A DNA stretch of 64,000 bases from Pegea sp. RAD2-039. Lineage: Eukaryota; Chordata; Thaliacea; Salpida; Salpidae. Location: positions 806,001-870,000 of the forward strand of contig JAQGEQ010000363.1 in assembly GCA_034620365.1 (NCBI GenBank). The letters are read 5' to 3'. The notes beneath the pieces were generated by a model, which was not told the DNA's origin, ran no database searches, and was given only the letters and a program-made list of their open reading frames with translations. How positions within the stretch are numbered: the stretch's first letter is position 1; the number at the start of each line of letters is the position of its first letter. Shown piece by piece: positions 12,259-24,926 of the stretch. The position numbers and the translations under genes are program-made.

Positions 12259-15200
12259 CTACATGTTGTAGGCTACATAGATTGGATCAAGATGATCTTG
12301 CAGAAAAGAGTCCTTTAGATGCATCCTCTGCTTTTCTCCTCGGGAGTTGATTGGGATCGCTCCGGGATCTATCACAGCTACTACTCCAGGGATCAAATAA
12401 TGCTCCTCTAAGATCACATTGGTCACCTGCGAAAAGATTGGTTGAGATGAAGAGCAAAAGAGATAAGTGGTCCTGTACCAGTGGCACGAGATCCAGGGCG
12501 TGACATTCGAGAGCGTCCAGTTCGACGACGACGACCAGCAAGTTGGTGGAGAGGAAGACAGCACTGTAACAAGACAAGATGAAAGAGGTACTTGTGGGAC
12601 AAGAGAAGTGGTTGTGGGACAGGAGAAGTGGTTGTGGGACAAAAGAAGTGGTTGTGGGACAGGAGAAGTGGTTGTGGGACAAGTGAAGTAGTTGTAGGAT
12701 AGGTGAGGTGGTTGTGGGATAGGTGAGGTGGTTGTAGGATAGGTGAGGTGGTTGTGGGATAGGTGAGGTGGTTGTGGGACAAGTGAGATAGTTGTGGGAC
12801 AGGTGAGGTGGTTGTGGGACACTTACCACTCAGAAACTTTGTTACTACATCTCACAACTGAGTTCTCGATGTCAACTGGATGATATCTCATCCCTCGAAG
12901 CTCAACAGTGTCCTGGAGCGCTCCGACAATGTAAAGAGCATCGTGACGTTCTACGCGACATCTAGTGTTAGAACTAAGATAAAGAAGATAAAAAGAAGAC
13001 CTCCAGTAGCTGAAGTGAGCTCAGTACGACGTAAGAAGCCGAGGAAGCCAGTTCTCGCGAATGTCGTCTGCGTGTCCCCTGTTCTCAACTTCGCCTGCTT
13101 GTCCCACAATTTATGTTAGTCAGTGGTCACCGCTCAAAGTGATGATGTCACCTGGAAGTGATGTGAGTAATCGACTTCAGCGTCTCCTCCACAAACAGCC
13201 GAGTATCCTTGCGCTGTATGAGGACTGCTCACCCAAATCTCGCCCAACCGCGAATCAGAGCACTGTCCCAATGTATCAGTGTCCGCAATCACTACTTTCA
13301 CACCCGGTAAGATCTGAGACATCAATCGTGTTACAACATTCGGCGGGAAAAAGTACTTTGTATCCCCGGCAAATTCACTTACTTTTCCGGTTTCCATCAA
13401 ACAGAGACTATGAGGTGATCCTTTCTCAACCAAAGCGATGCGGTCATTTCGAAGTGCCCTCATGTCCACGTAGACAGTGGTTGGGTCAGGACAAGAAGAG
13501 CCCTGGTCAAGTAAGTTATTAGTGAGTGATGGACAATAGCTGTAAGCGTTGTTAATGGCAACATGCGACATGCTACAAATGCTGCCTCTAGTGGTCGAAT
13601 AGCTGAAAAAGGACTCGTTTCGGTTGATTGGTTTTGAAGATGCGACAAACTACAAGAGATGAAGCGGCTACAAGCATCTTCATCTAACAAGATAACAACA
13701 AGACGACAACTACAAACAAACGTACCATCGGTGGTTCATCTGCAACCAGTTGTTCGGAGAGAATGCCGAGTTTGTCAGGCTTCAAAGAACAACAGAGAGC
13801 AAACAAAAGACATTTGTTAATTGATGAAGAGGAAAAAAAGTTACCACTTGGTGGCAGTTGTGAGTAGAAATGAGATTAGGGGTTTTGGTGGTGACCGAAA
13901 CCTCATCGTTAAAATAAAACTGAAAAAAGACGACAAAAAGAGCAAGGGTACCGACCTGTAGACAAACTGCTACGTTGACACGGCAACCAAACGCGGTTGA
14001 GACAGCTCTTGGAGAAAGTCCAAGGTCTCGAAACAATTTAGTGAAATTAGAAGTAAGATGGACTCGCGGTCTTTCCTCAGCCACTATTACACAGGTCCGC
14101 AGTTGGTTCAAGCTCAAACCACGTGACTACAAGTATGATGAGTAAGTGGACAGTCTGCTGTGGTAGTAAGTACCTTAAGGGTCGGTATTTGTGAGGCGAG
14201 GTCCTTAGTACATTGTTCAATCACACTGTATGTCATGAAGACATCTCGGATTTTATGCTGACTCAACATTTGTAACCAAACTTGTGAACCAGATTCTAAT
14301 TCAGTTGGCGGTAAAAGCATGGTTTGGTGACCGGAATATATACTACAGGACATATAAGTTGAAGACCAGGTCATTGTGGACCAGGTGGTTTTTGAACTGA
14401 CCTGCTGAGACACCATAAAGCGAGGCTCAGTCCGTTGTAAGGTTCCAAACAAAGAGCGATACTTCTGGAAGGGTAAAGCTCACATTGAAGTTTAATTGAA
14501 CGACATAATTTGATGGTAGCCGCGTGAGACATCTAGAAAAGTAAGATGATGAGGTGGTAGGAGCGAGTGAAGATGCAGGGATACTTTGATGCCAGCAAGG
14601 ACTCCTGTAGTGGTGATAGTGAAGTCGATATAAGCGAGCATTTCAGGAGTCGGGGGGGTGTAGCTGATTGTTGTTCGTCGTTTCGCGCTATCATCGATGT
14701 CAATCAGTTGTGGAAGTGACGTCACTGACACTACGCTTTGTGCTTCTTTTGATCGTAAAAGACGAATAGTCGATGATGACGTCAGTACCACTGCCACCTT
14801 TGACACCTTCAAATTGCATGTGAGTGTGACGTAATCAGCAATGACGTCATTAGCTTACTTCTATCAGCATCTTAACTGCAGGGTAAGTGGCCGCAAGAGC
14901 TTTGGCGTTTGGTGGTCGTATTAGGACAGGGACCAGTCCCAAGTACAAACATCCATAGAAAGCTTGAATGAGTTCAAGTCCTGGGTGGAAAAGCAAAGCC
15001 ACATGGTCACCTGTGGACGCCACATATGTGGTCTGATTATTTGAGGGGCTTAACAGTAGTTGGGCAATCTTTTCCGCCCTCTTGTGGAGTTGGGCACAAG
15101 TTAGTTGGCTGGTGACTGACGCCTGTAGTTGGTAAGTTGACGGTCAGTGGTTGAAGGTCAGTGGTTGAGGGACAACGAACCTTTGAACCGATTAAATTGA

Positions 15201-18200
15201 ATAGAAAATGGTCGGGAGTATTTGTAGCACGCCATTTTAGTATTTCCGCCAAATATTCTTTGCGCTTATTGATATAAACATTTTCGTCATCGTTACCTCC
15301 AGCGTTTAGTGGTCGACCACGGGCCTCAGCCAAGCGGACTCCTTTGACCACTTGTCCTTGTAGCACAGACGCTGCGCCTGAAACAGTTTAATGACGTCAC
15401 AAGCTCGATGACGTCACAACCGACCACTTACCGACATCGTGATGCTTTTGACGTGGTTTGGGTAAATTAAGGACACATTGATGTGGACTCATAAGGATGT
15501 TTCGAGGTTTAAGGTTCCCTTCGAGAAATCGCGCGCGAGTTTCAGACAAATGGATCCCACCAAGTGGACTACGGGGCATCCCGTTGGGTGAGACCAGGGA
15601 CAGACAGTAAACACCAACATTGTGGACCATGTCCATGGCTTGAATGACACAACTCATCCAGCGGAAGCAATCTTCTTCACTCGCTTCCGTCTTTTGCTCA
15701 ACGATGATCACTAATCGCTCATCTCGAAGCACGGGGACCGAGAAGACCGCGATACGACCTTTGTGCATGACCCGGGCTACATCGATAGCAAGGACAGTGG
15801 CCACTAAATCATCAGCGTTATGGTAGCGACCCGAAACTTCAATCACGCCGTCCACTTTGCCGGTCACCATTACAAGTCCACTCTAAAGAAGTGATGACGT
15901 CATAGTGACGTGATGACGTCATCAGCGCGTCACTTACCGCTGTGAGGTAACCGACCAGCCCGGTCCTGATGTAATCGGCGTCCAGGACCACTGAGTTCTG
16001 AGTATCCACAGGGTGGGCCGCAAAAACTTTTTCAGACAAACCCTTTAGACCAAAGTAGTTCGAGCCCAGTCCGTCAGTGACGTCATCAGTTGCGTCATCG
16101 CGAGGCGTGCGACGCGCACTGAGTAGGATCTCCCCAACTTCATCACTACGACAGAGATGAGGCAATTTTCCGGATCGGACCACAGCTGCAGAAGCTGCAA
16201 CAAGTGGACATGTGACCAGGATGGTAGAGAAGTGATGACGTCACTTACATCCGGGAAGAAGTGTCCCACAATCCTGTAGAACCACTGAGGGATTTTGAGA
16301 GCTTGGACTTTCTTCCCGGATGACATTATGAGACAAATCGTGAAGTGAAAGAGCTGTTCGGTAACTCTCTGCTCCAAATCTGTAAGATGAAGATCAGATG
16401 ATAAAGATTAGGCGATGAAGATCAAGTGATAAGATTAAATTGATGAAGACCTTCTAATAGCGACAGTAAGTGCTTCTGATGACCAAGCACAAGGGCAGAT
16501 GGCTTCTCTCTTCAAATTAAATCTTTCATAATCAGTGATAAACATATCACAAGCCCCAATAGACCCTGTAAGAAGCATCCATCTTAATATTAACATCTCT
16601 TCATCTATTTCACCTACAAGGATTTGCTCCATCAGACACTAGCAACATCCGAACAGTCTTTAGATCAACTCCTGTTGGAATCCGATTCATCGACAGAGTC
16701 CAATGAAGATCACGTGATTTGGCGAGCACAATTGAAGCTGAAAGCGCATAGCAACCGTTGTTAGTAAGATTGAAGAGCTAAATTAGTACTTAGTGAGCAG
16801 GTGAGCTGTCAGTACACCCGACTACATCATCAATCATTTAGTTGGGGGGTTATAAAGGTCAAGTTGTTAGTTTTACCGCAAATAATTTTTGGATATACAA
16901 ATTAGCCGTCAAGTAGGAACCAAAGTTGAAATATTAGCGAAATTCTATATAAAAACGGAAACTAAATATAATACGTGAGAAAAAAATCATGAAAGAGACA
17001 GTAAAAAGATTAATGTTCAAAAAGAAAGAAAAAAAGATGGGAAATATAAAGAGAAAATAATGAATGATATGAGATGGAAAAGTCGACTGAGTCTAACTTC
17101 AATACAAGTGTGATAAGTATAAAGTGAACAATTTCAAAATTTCAGAAAATGTTTTATGAAATTTAGAAACAACAAATCACAGTAGGTTTGACAACTGGGA
17201 TCAAATATGAGATTAAGCGAAAACAATTTCAAAAGCTTTTCTCCATTGTCTCTAGGGACGGATAAAAAACAGTTTGTATGAAAATAGAAACTCAAATATT
17301 TACGAAATCATGTTTACAGGCAGCTGGTACAAGCAGACAAGAAAATCTGTTTCATTCAACAAACTGATGATAAACATCAAAAAGTTCCCGAAAAGTTATC
17401 AACAAGGAACAGACCTTGATGTTTGGTGACAATATTCATCCATAAAGATGCATTCTGCTTCATTAGCGCGTATGGGATGTTGAAGACATGGGTACCATTA
17501 AAGACGCTCTGATAAAAATATCAACAATTTACTGACCAGATGAAGAGGCTATTTTGGTAAACTACGATTGGTTATTAATTGGCGCAAGTTCAAATCGAAG
17601 ATAAAATCAGAGAAAAGAATTAAATTATTGATGAGATATGAGGAGAAACCTTACCACCATTACTCCGTGCACCAATCCAAAACCTTTCTTGAAGTCGAGA
17701 AGGTTGACTATGACGTCAGCGCTGTTGTAGCTCAATGCGCTTACTAAGGACCTTCAAAAGATCAAAATAAAGATCACAGAGGAAGGTTGATTGATGTAGA
17801 ACCTGCAGTGACGGTGAATTGTAGCTCGCGTGTGCGCGATTCCAACCACACTCCCTTCTTTTCCGGTTTTGTACTCGATGTAGGCAAGTTGATGGGCGGA
17901 AACCGGGGCGGAAGGCTCCCAACCGGAAGAAGGTTTTTGTAGATTTCGGGGACTGGTCAGCACCCAACGTAGCTTAGGCCAGCCTACAACAGATGTGGTC
18001 CGATTGAAGGTGGAAATAGAAAGTAATTTTCTCCTAACTACCTTTCAATTGAACGACTTCACCTTTCTCGTTCTTCGGTAATGCTTTCAAACAACTTTCA
18101 GAAGTCAACGCGACCGACACCCCACAATTGCCCAACAAAAAGCCTAATCGAGTGCTGCCCGGGTCCTATTATGACATAGTTAGTGGACACTTATACACAG

Positions 18201-21200
18201 ACATTATCCACCAACCTCAGATGACATGGGTACTTCAACCACAACTGGGACCACACCAGCCAGTAAGCAACCATAAAAAGTGGTCATGAAGCTGACTGGC
18301 TCGGAATTGGGGAAGACTAGTGCGGCCCGTTGCCCTGGTAACAGCGCCCCAAACTTCTTGTGCTGAAGAGTGAAAGCTGTTTTACGCATTCGAGATAAAA
18401 GCTTGCCTGAAAAAGTGAATAAGTGGACCAGAGTTAAAGACAACCAGAGCTACAGACCATATGTGAGAGTGTAGACCAGTTTGCCACTGCTGTCTACTTG
18501 GGTCAGGCAAGGTGCTTTTGGGTTAGCTGTACCAAACCTGCAAGAAGTAGGTGATGAGGCCATGTGGCGTGGCTGAGGTGCTAGTCACCTGTGAATAGCA
18601 GCTTCAATTGAATGAGGTAGATTAGATTGAGTTGGAATCCTTCCTCCTTCACGCGGACCTACAACGGCACCTATTGGTCGAGGAGCTGCCTCGTCAACTA
18701 CTTTTGTTTCCAATAATTCCACCTGTCAAAAAAATTCCATTTGATAACGACTCACGCGTTTGTGACGTCATCACCTGGTCATCTTGAAAGTACTCAGCCA
18801 GCGGTCGTTTTTTTGGTCTCTGTGAAAGAAAATTGTGTAAAAAAGACGACATCAGTTGGTGTTGGGAGCTTAGTCAAGAAAAGATGTCTCAGATGAAACA
18901 ATCTCTTCATCACCTCAAGCAGCAATTAAATGATCAAGTTGGATTCGGAACTTAACAGATATCAAAATTATATCGACCTTAAATTGTAGCAACCAGTTGT
19001 AGCAACCAGTTGTAATAACCAGTTGTAACAACCAGTTGTAACAACCAGTTGTAGCAACCAGCTGTAACAACCAGTTGTAGCAACCAGTTGTAACAACCAG
19101 TTGTAACAACCAGTTGTAACAACCAGTTGTAGTAACCAGTTGTAACAACCAGTTGTAGCAACCAGTTGTAGCAACCAGTTGTAGCAACCAGTTGTAGCAA
19201 CCAGTTGTAGCAAACAGTTGTAGCAAGCCTTGTTAATTTAAAACCATGGAATGAAACTTGCAGATTTCAAATTTGATTTTAAGAATCATGCATTTAAAGA
19301 AAGCAATTTAGAAGAACTAACCGACTAATCAGTCAGCTAACTAAATGATTAGTCAGCTAACCAACTGACTAACCAACAAGTTGTAAACTGAAATTTGATT
19401 TAAACTAAAAACTGAATAAAAAAAAAGAATCAAATATAAATTAGGATTGAAAAAAAAAGAATCAAAATCAGGAATCAAAAGTTAGAAGCTTGCAGTGATG
19501 GAAGTAACCTGCTGCTGGCTGTCAACTACTGACGCTTGTTTCACACTGATTCGTTCAGGGGCTTCACCGTCCTACACATATCACGAAGTGGTCACTTAAA
19601 CTGACCATCAGCAAGTCACTCGAAGCCACGCGAAGTCACGTGATCAAACATCAAGTTGTGACGTCACAAGTATTACCTTGAGTGTGAGAAGTAGCTGTTG
19701 GATCTTCGCTGAAACCTTTGTCACTGCAATGTTCTCTGCATCACAAGACACATTATGTGACGTCATGTTAGTTGTGTCGCGTAGTTACCATCGCTGTCAT
19801 CGACACTTCCAGCTGATGACGCGCGACGCGACGGTGATTTGCCGTGACTTGGTCTTCGTTGTAGTTCTGATGTTGATGAAGGTGTGACAAAGCGATTGAT
19901 GGGGACTGGATGCTTTGTGCGTTGTTGTTGTGACGTCACGACGTCGGGAGGAGTGCTTTGGGACAGTGGTCGACTTCCTGTAATTCAATTGTGATGATGA
20001 CGTCATCGTGGAAGACGCTAGTACCTGGCAAGATCTGAGGCATGATGTCGGCAAGTTTCTGTGTGAGTGGAGTAGGGGTCGAGAGATTGGGTCGCGATTC
20101 GTTGATTGTGGTCCTAGGGGCAGCCTGGGACACTTATTTGAGAAGCGGTGAGGATCGACAAACCATCTTACCGTTGGTTGTTCACTTCTCGGGATTTGTT
20201 GCATCGACCGCGGAGATGGAGTGACTAAATCCCGGCTGCCGCTCATCGAATGACTCGATGAACTATCCAATGAGATATTAGCTCGTCTTAACGAGCCGTC
20301 GTCGTCGCCCGTCGATATATCAGTCGTGATGTCATCGTCTACGTGACGTCACAAAATGAAATAAACTAATGAAGGTAGAAGAGACGAAGATGTACCTGTA
20401 CTATCACCTAAACTGCTGCTGGTAGCTCCATGAAACATCAAAGATCGACGTTTAACAGGTAAAGGAAGAACTGGGATTCGTTTAGAGCGATGTTTGGCGA
20501 GCGCGACTTGTACAGCTTCCGTGTGAATGTCTGAAAGAAAAAAGATTTAATGGATGCTGCAGATGAGCATTATCATCACCTGATCTATAACGATCATCTC
20601 GTCGAGATCTCTGTCGTCTATCCGCTACCTTTTTAGAGTTCGGAGCTCGATTACGAGAGACTTCAGGACGAGGCGGTTGTGACGTCACTTGCTTGTTACG
20701 TATTGCTTCCGCACCTATAAAAAATCGAAAGTCACGTGATCAGGTAATAACAAGTATTAGGAATAGAGAAACAAAAAGCAACTGTCGCTTATAATTCAAA
20801 CCACTATTTCAATCCTTTCATCGACATCTATTAATAATTCAAAGCTTCTCTGACTCACTTTGCTACAAAAAGCGACAAAGTACAACTTCTAACACAAAAT
20901 ATTTCACTTATCAACTTTCATTCTCAATTTCATGGTTATTATCCTCACAAAATCATATTGAATGAATAGATTTCGACTTAATTGAAATTTTTAATGGTTT
21001 ATTTACACAAAATTTAAAATTACTTTTTTTCGTTGAATTTAGGAAAGGTTCCAGTAACTTATTTTTCTTTTTGTCATAACCTTTTTGAGTAATGTCTCCT
21101 GAAAATAAGATAACAATTTAACTTTTTATTATTATTTTCTATTCTGCTGCTACCAATTATTTCATTTGTTATTACTAATTGTAAATATTCAATTACAAAA

Positions 21201-21287
21201 GAACATACCTTCAGAAATTTCCAAATCTAGCTCAGCAAGCTTAGCACGAACTTCTAAAGGCAATTGTGAGATATCAACATCAGACAT
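12259..21287 (-). CDS. DIP2: DIP2, disco-interacting protein 2 (tandem AMP-binding domains)
   Basis: Thirty-four exons joined by eye, all phase-consistent, give 1638 residues (human DIP2 about 1570). Exons 5' to 3': 21209-21287, 21024-21098, 20580-20714, 20396-20530, 20172-20338, 20025-20124, 19789-19977, 19677-19735, 19509-19571, 18775-18819, 18589-18722, 18458-18537, 18216-18406, 18042-18165, 17803-17983, 17655-17739, 17415-17508, 16618-16737, 16451-16565, 16249-16379, 15938-16194, 15432-15882, 15181-15377, 14859-15122, 14585-14806, 14402-14532, 14174-14342, 13956-14126, 13383-13502, 13152-13313, 13001-13094, 12827-12950, 12479-12563, 12259-12426. The N-terminus is a DMAP1-binding domain (LAELDLEISEGDITQKGYDK), then a low-complexity linker. 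Two FAAL-like adenylate-forming domains follow: the first with RAALVFPNSEPV and YIEYKTGKEGSVVGI, the second with DHVALLFHPG, FTITTTGVLAGIKMSH and CLEPYNGLSLALWCL. The C-terminus ends LDPIYVAYNM exactly as in animal DIP2. Family knowledge: lipid metabolism and neuronal morphology. Most introns are 45-100 bp; exceptions hold minisatellites. Confidence 0.95.
12592..12822. repeat. 20-bp minisatellite in the last-but-one DIP2 intron
   Basis: About 11-12 copies of a 20-bp unit (plus strand GGTTGTGGGATAGGTGAGGT and variants with GGGACAAGAGAAGT) fill most of the 263-bp intron 12564-12826. It begins 5 nt after the DIP2 donor. Because 20 is not a multiple of 3 and the unit has no stop on the minus strand, all three minus frames stay open; these frames are not genes. 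Confidence 0.9.
18983..19228. repeat. 13-bp minisatellite with palindromic units in a DIP2 intron
   Basis: About 19 copies of AGTTGTARCAACC lie in the 689-bp intron between DIP2 exons 9 and 10. In the A-variant each unit contains GTTGT-A-ACAAC, a 5-bp inverted repeat around one base. All minus frames are open because the period is not divisible by 3. Confidence 0.92.
19316..19378. repeat. Short degenerate repeat, ACTAACCGACTAATCAGT-like
   Basis: About 60 bp of imperfect repetition of GACTAATCAGTCAGCTAACT / GATTAGTCAGCTAACCAACT, partly self-complementary (GACTAATC vs GATTAGTC). It lies in the same DIP2 intron as the 13-bp minisatellite. Confidence 0.6.
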
Positions 21288-21351
21288 AATCACATCAATT
21301 TACTCTTAGATAAGTATTAGGCAGATCTTCAAGTAGCATATCTTTAAAAAC

Positions 21352-21366
21352 TAGCAGTTTTATGCC
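21352..21366 (-). promoter_or_regulatory. 3' splice acceptor upstream of DIP2
   Basis: On the minus strand a run of T ends in TTTTTTTAG, placing an exon start near 21365, about 78 nt before the DIP2 ATG at 21287. It indicates either a 5'-UTR intron or a trans-splice site. Coordinates are approximate by a base or two. Confidence 0.45.
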
Positions 21367-24300
21367 TAAAAAAATAAACACAAGGAATAAAAGTTTAGTG
21401 TTGTATCACTATGTCTTATTTTATAGACTTAGGATTATATAAAATTTATTTTGATAATAAAATCATTTAGAAAATATAATTCAAACCCTAAATCCTTATA
21501 ACATTATTGAACAAATTGAATAATTAAAAGCTTTCATAATCATAGGATGTTTTGAAGAATTCATTTTTGTATAAAATATGATTTATTATTTACAATTATA
21601 ATTTAAAAGTTGAAAATAACATTTCGTTATTTATAAAGCTATATTAAATGTATTTTTCTGATAGCTGATTAAATACAATTGGACTATAATGATAAAGATT
21701 ATTCTGGAAAATGAAATCAAAACAAAATGGAATAGGTTAATGATAGAACTTTTGAAACGTATTTACTTAAAAAAATGAAAACATCTCTATGAAAAATACT
21801 TTAAGCTTGTTCTTGAAAATATACATCAACTTTATACAGGGTTGATTTGATGTTTAAGATTACATAAGAAATAACAAGCTAATCACTATTATAAACGATC
21901 TTAACAAAGTTAAGTAGAAGAAATAATGTGAGACTAACAAAAGAATTTGAATGATGGTTTGAAGCTTTTGTTTGTTTATTTGAACAATGCTCTTAAGACA
22001 AAGACAAGAGGTTAAAGCATCAGAAAAGTTTTTGACTACATAAAATTAAAAGATTATTACTATATAAGCAGTAATTCAGTTCAAAAATAAAAGAGCAATC
22101 TAAAACTGATTTTGAATGAGTTGAAAGATTTTTTCCAACTTATAGAAACATACTTTTATAATCTAAAAAAGCATTTCTTCAGTTTTAAAATATATCAGGC
22201 TAAAACTTAATTTATTTAATATTAAACGAATATTTATCGAATAACTATAGCCTTTTAAATATTTATTTGATAATTATTTCTGTTCTAGGCTGATAAAATG
22301 AATCTTTCATACAAAAATCAATTCTGTTAATGAATGACTTTCATTTCTTCTTTCAAAAACAAATAAAATATAAACATTTGTTTCTATACCTTTTAAGTTT
22401 AAATATTTGTTTCATTTTTATAAATACTAATGTTATGTTACCAATTAAAATATGTATAACTGATTTATTTAAAAAATATAGATATAATTACAACAAAACA
22501 AAAATTAAGATGAAATAAAAACATCCTTCAGTAAAACTTTTAAATCTTCAATTTTAAAGCAAATGAAAATTTTATTTTGAATAAAGATATAAATTTTGTC
22601 AAGAAAAAACTTTTTATTTATAATTTAAATAACATCAACAATTATAAGATAACAAACAAATATCTGAAATTGAGCAAAACAAGATTTATTTAGAACAAAA
22701 TCACAACTAGAAAAATAATTTTAATGAAAATGTTAAAACATTTGAACAAAAATAGATAACTAATTAGATTCAAAAACATTCAAATCTAATTATATTGAAT
22801 TTAAAACTCATTACTTTTAAAAATAAAAATTACCAAACAGATATACACCATATGCTGATTTCAATAATATATTTACAATTCATTTATTAACATATATTTA
22901 AGACAACATCTGCAAACAAATCAATAAAACATAATGAAAATATCCAATTGAAAAATTGTAATTTGAGTTTTAAAATAAACAGATTTTATAAAAATTGTTT
23001 TTATTGAAAGTTTTGTAAACATTTAATCAAAATAATGAACTACATCAAAACAAAAAATAAAATTTAAAGACCATCTCTATTTTCTTTGTCCTTTAAACCA
23101 AATATTCTAATAATGTTTATTTTCAATGATATTAACAAAATTTTTACAACTTTGTTGATATCTATCTAGTTTTTCATTTGCTTGTTTTTTTTCAGTTTAA
23201 AATCATCAAATTGATTAAATTATAAGAAAAAATTGGCTACAGACATAATTTAAGTTGATATCAAAAAAGAAATTTATTTACTTTCACAAAAGTAAACAAC
23301 ACAAATTTATAAGCAAAATATAACATAAAAACATATATATATGTTTATCTTAGCTTTGTAAACATTATCATTAAGTTAAAACTACAGTAAAATTGTACAA
23401 AAATGTTAATTAAGGGAAAATAAAATAAACATTTTGTATGATAAGATGACAGAATTTTTTAGATTTTAGTTTTAAAGCTATTTTGTAACTAAAATTAAAT
23501 ATAAAATTGGAATAAAGTTAATAATAAACATTAACATTTTATTAGATTTGTCTGCAAACATTATAATTAAAAGCCAAATAAAATATACGTTGTGACTAAT
23601 TATATTGAAAAACATTGTTTTATATGAATCAACAAAGATAAAGAGATAACATGAATTATTTTCAGCAAAACAACTATTACATTTTATCATAAATAAATTT
23701 TGTAATTTATAGTTTGCTTTTACTTGTCTATTAGATAGAAGTAAACTAAAATTTTATGATGCAGATTAATCTAGAACTTTATAAACAATACTTAGAAATG
23801 AGAAAGAAAACACTTAAATAATTTAAAAGTAGACTGATGTAAGATATCCAACATTTGTATAAAAGGCTATAAATTAAAACACTGCAAATTAAGCTAATTT
23901 AAATCTTAATGTGAATAACTTTTAGCTTCAAAAATACTTCTTTTAAGTCATATTTTGAGGTTATTAATATAACCCTGTAGTTAAAATACTGAAATTTTAT
24001 CAACAAAACTTTTTAACATGCTGCCTTTGTCAATTCAAATCTAATACAGCTCTAAGCTTTCAAAAAAATCAATCTACTTCAATTTAAATATATTATCTTC
24101 TTCAAAACAAAATAATTACAAAATAAATTGGCCGATAATTTTTGAGATAAAATAACAAAAGTGGGCGTGAAAGTAATGTGACAGCTGCATATTCTACCGT
24201 TTATCTCTTCAGTCCATTTCATCACATATATATGAGAATTTGTAAGAGTTAAGCCCTGTACTGCCGTTTGGCGGACACTAAGCTTCGGGATCATATTACA

Positions 24301-24926
24301 ATGACATTTCCTCGAAGCAAATGAATTCTAGCAGAAAACTCTACTATCAACTTATTAAATCTTTTTCTTCCAAATCCGGTTACTTATGCAGCTTTTAATT
24401 TAATACAAATATTTTTTTCTTTATAAATTAATAATTTATCAACTTCTACTAAATAATTAATTATCTAATCCATAAAACGGAAGTTATTTCTCGAGATTTT
24501 ACTTCACCTGCCACTAAGAGTATTTTTAAGCTTATTTCTTTAAAATCTGTCACTCTAATTCCATAAAAAGAATTTAAGCTAAATTATTAGCAAGTATCTG
24601 ATAGAATTATGATGCAAATTTATAAAACTGTTTTATTAAACTACTAAATAATTTCAAAATATGAGATTTGTAACTTTAGGAAGTTTACTTCATTACTCAG
24701 ATAGCTTTGTAACTTGTTTGCATCAAGTCACCACCAGAAACCATCTCATCAACTTTTTACATAATTTAATAACGAAACAGCAAACAATGTGATTTGTTGA
24801 GCAAAGTCAGTTGAAATGTTTTGATTTCGCCAAAAAATATATAATAGAAATAAAACGATTTCCTAGAACTAGTTAGCAGCTAGTGGTTGGTGTTGGTTTG
24901 CAGGTAACAAGGAGTTGATGACGTGA
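21367..24926. other. AT-rich intergenic spacer
   Basis: About 3.5 kb between DIP2 and PRPF4. It is AT-rich, and the open frames (for example 22330-22518 and 23478-23690) are low-complexity Lys/Asn/Ile/Phe translations without family resemblance. A less AT-rich patch at about 24140-24310 stands out but is not recognised. Confidence 0.6.

Noticed and set aside
12259..12829. Three overlapping minus-strand frames rich in His-Asn-Pro-Thr repeats
   Set aside because: They are translations of the 20-bp intronic minisatellite running into DIP2 exons; frame openness follows from the repeat period, not from coding.
18915..19226. Minus-strand frames made of WLLQLVATTGCYN repeats
   Set aside because: They are the 13-bp minisatellite read in all three frames, inside a DIP2 intron.
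22330..22518. 62-codon plus frame, hydrophobic and Lys/Asn-rich
   Set aside because: Looks like a membrane protein only because of AT bias; no support from context.
23478..23690. 70-codon minus frame with hydrophobic segments
   Set aside because: Same AT-bias artefact in an intergenic spacer.
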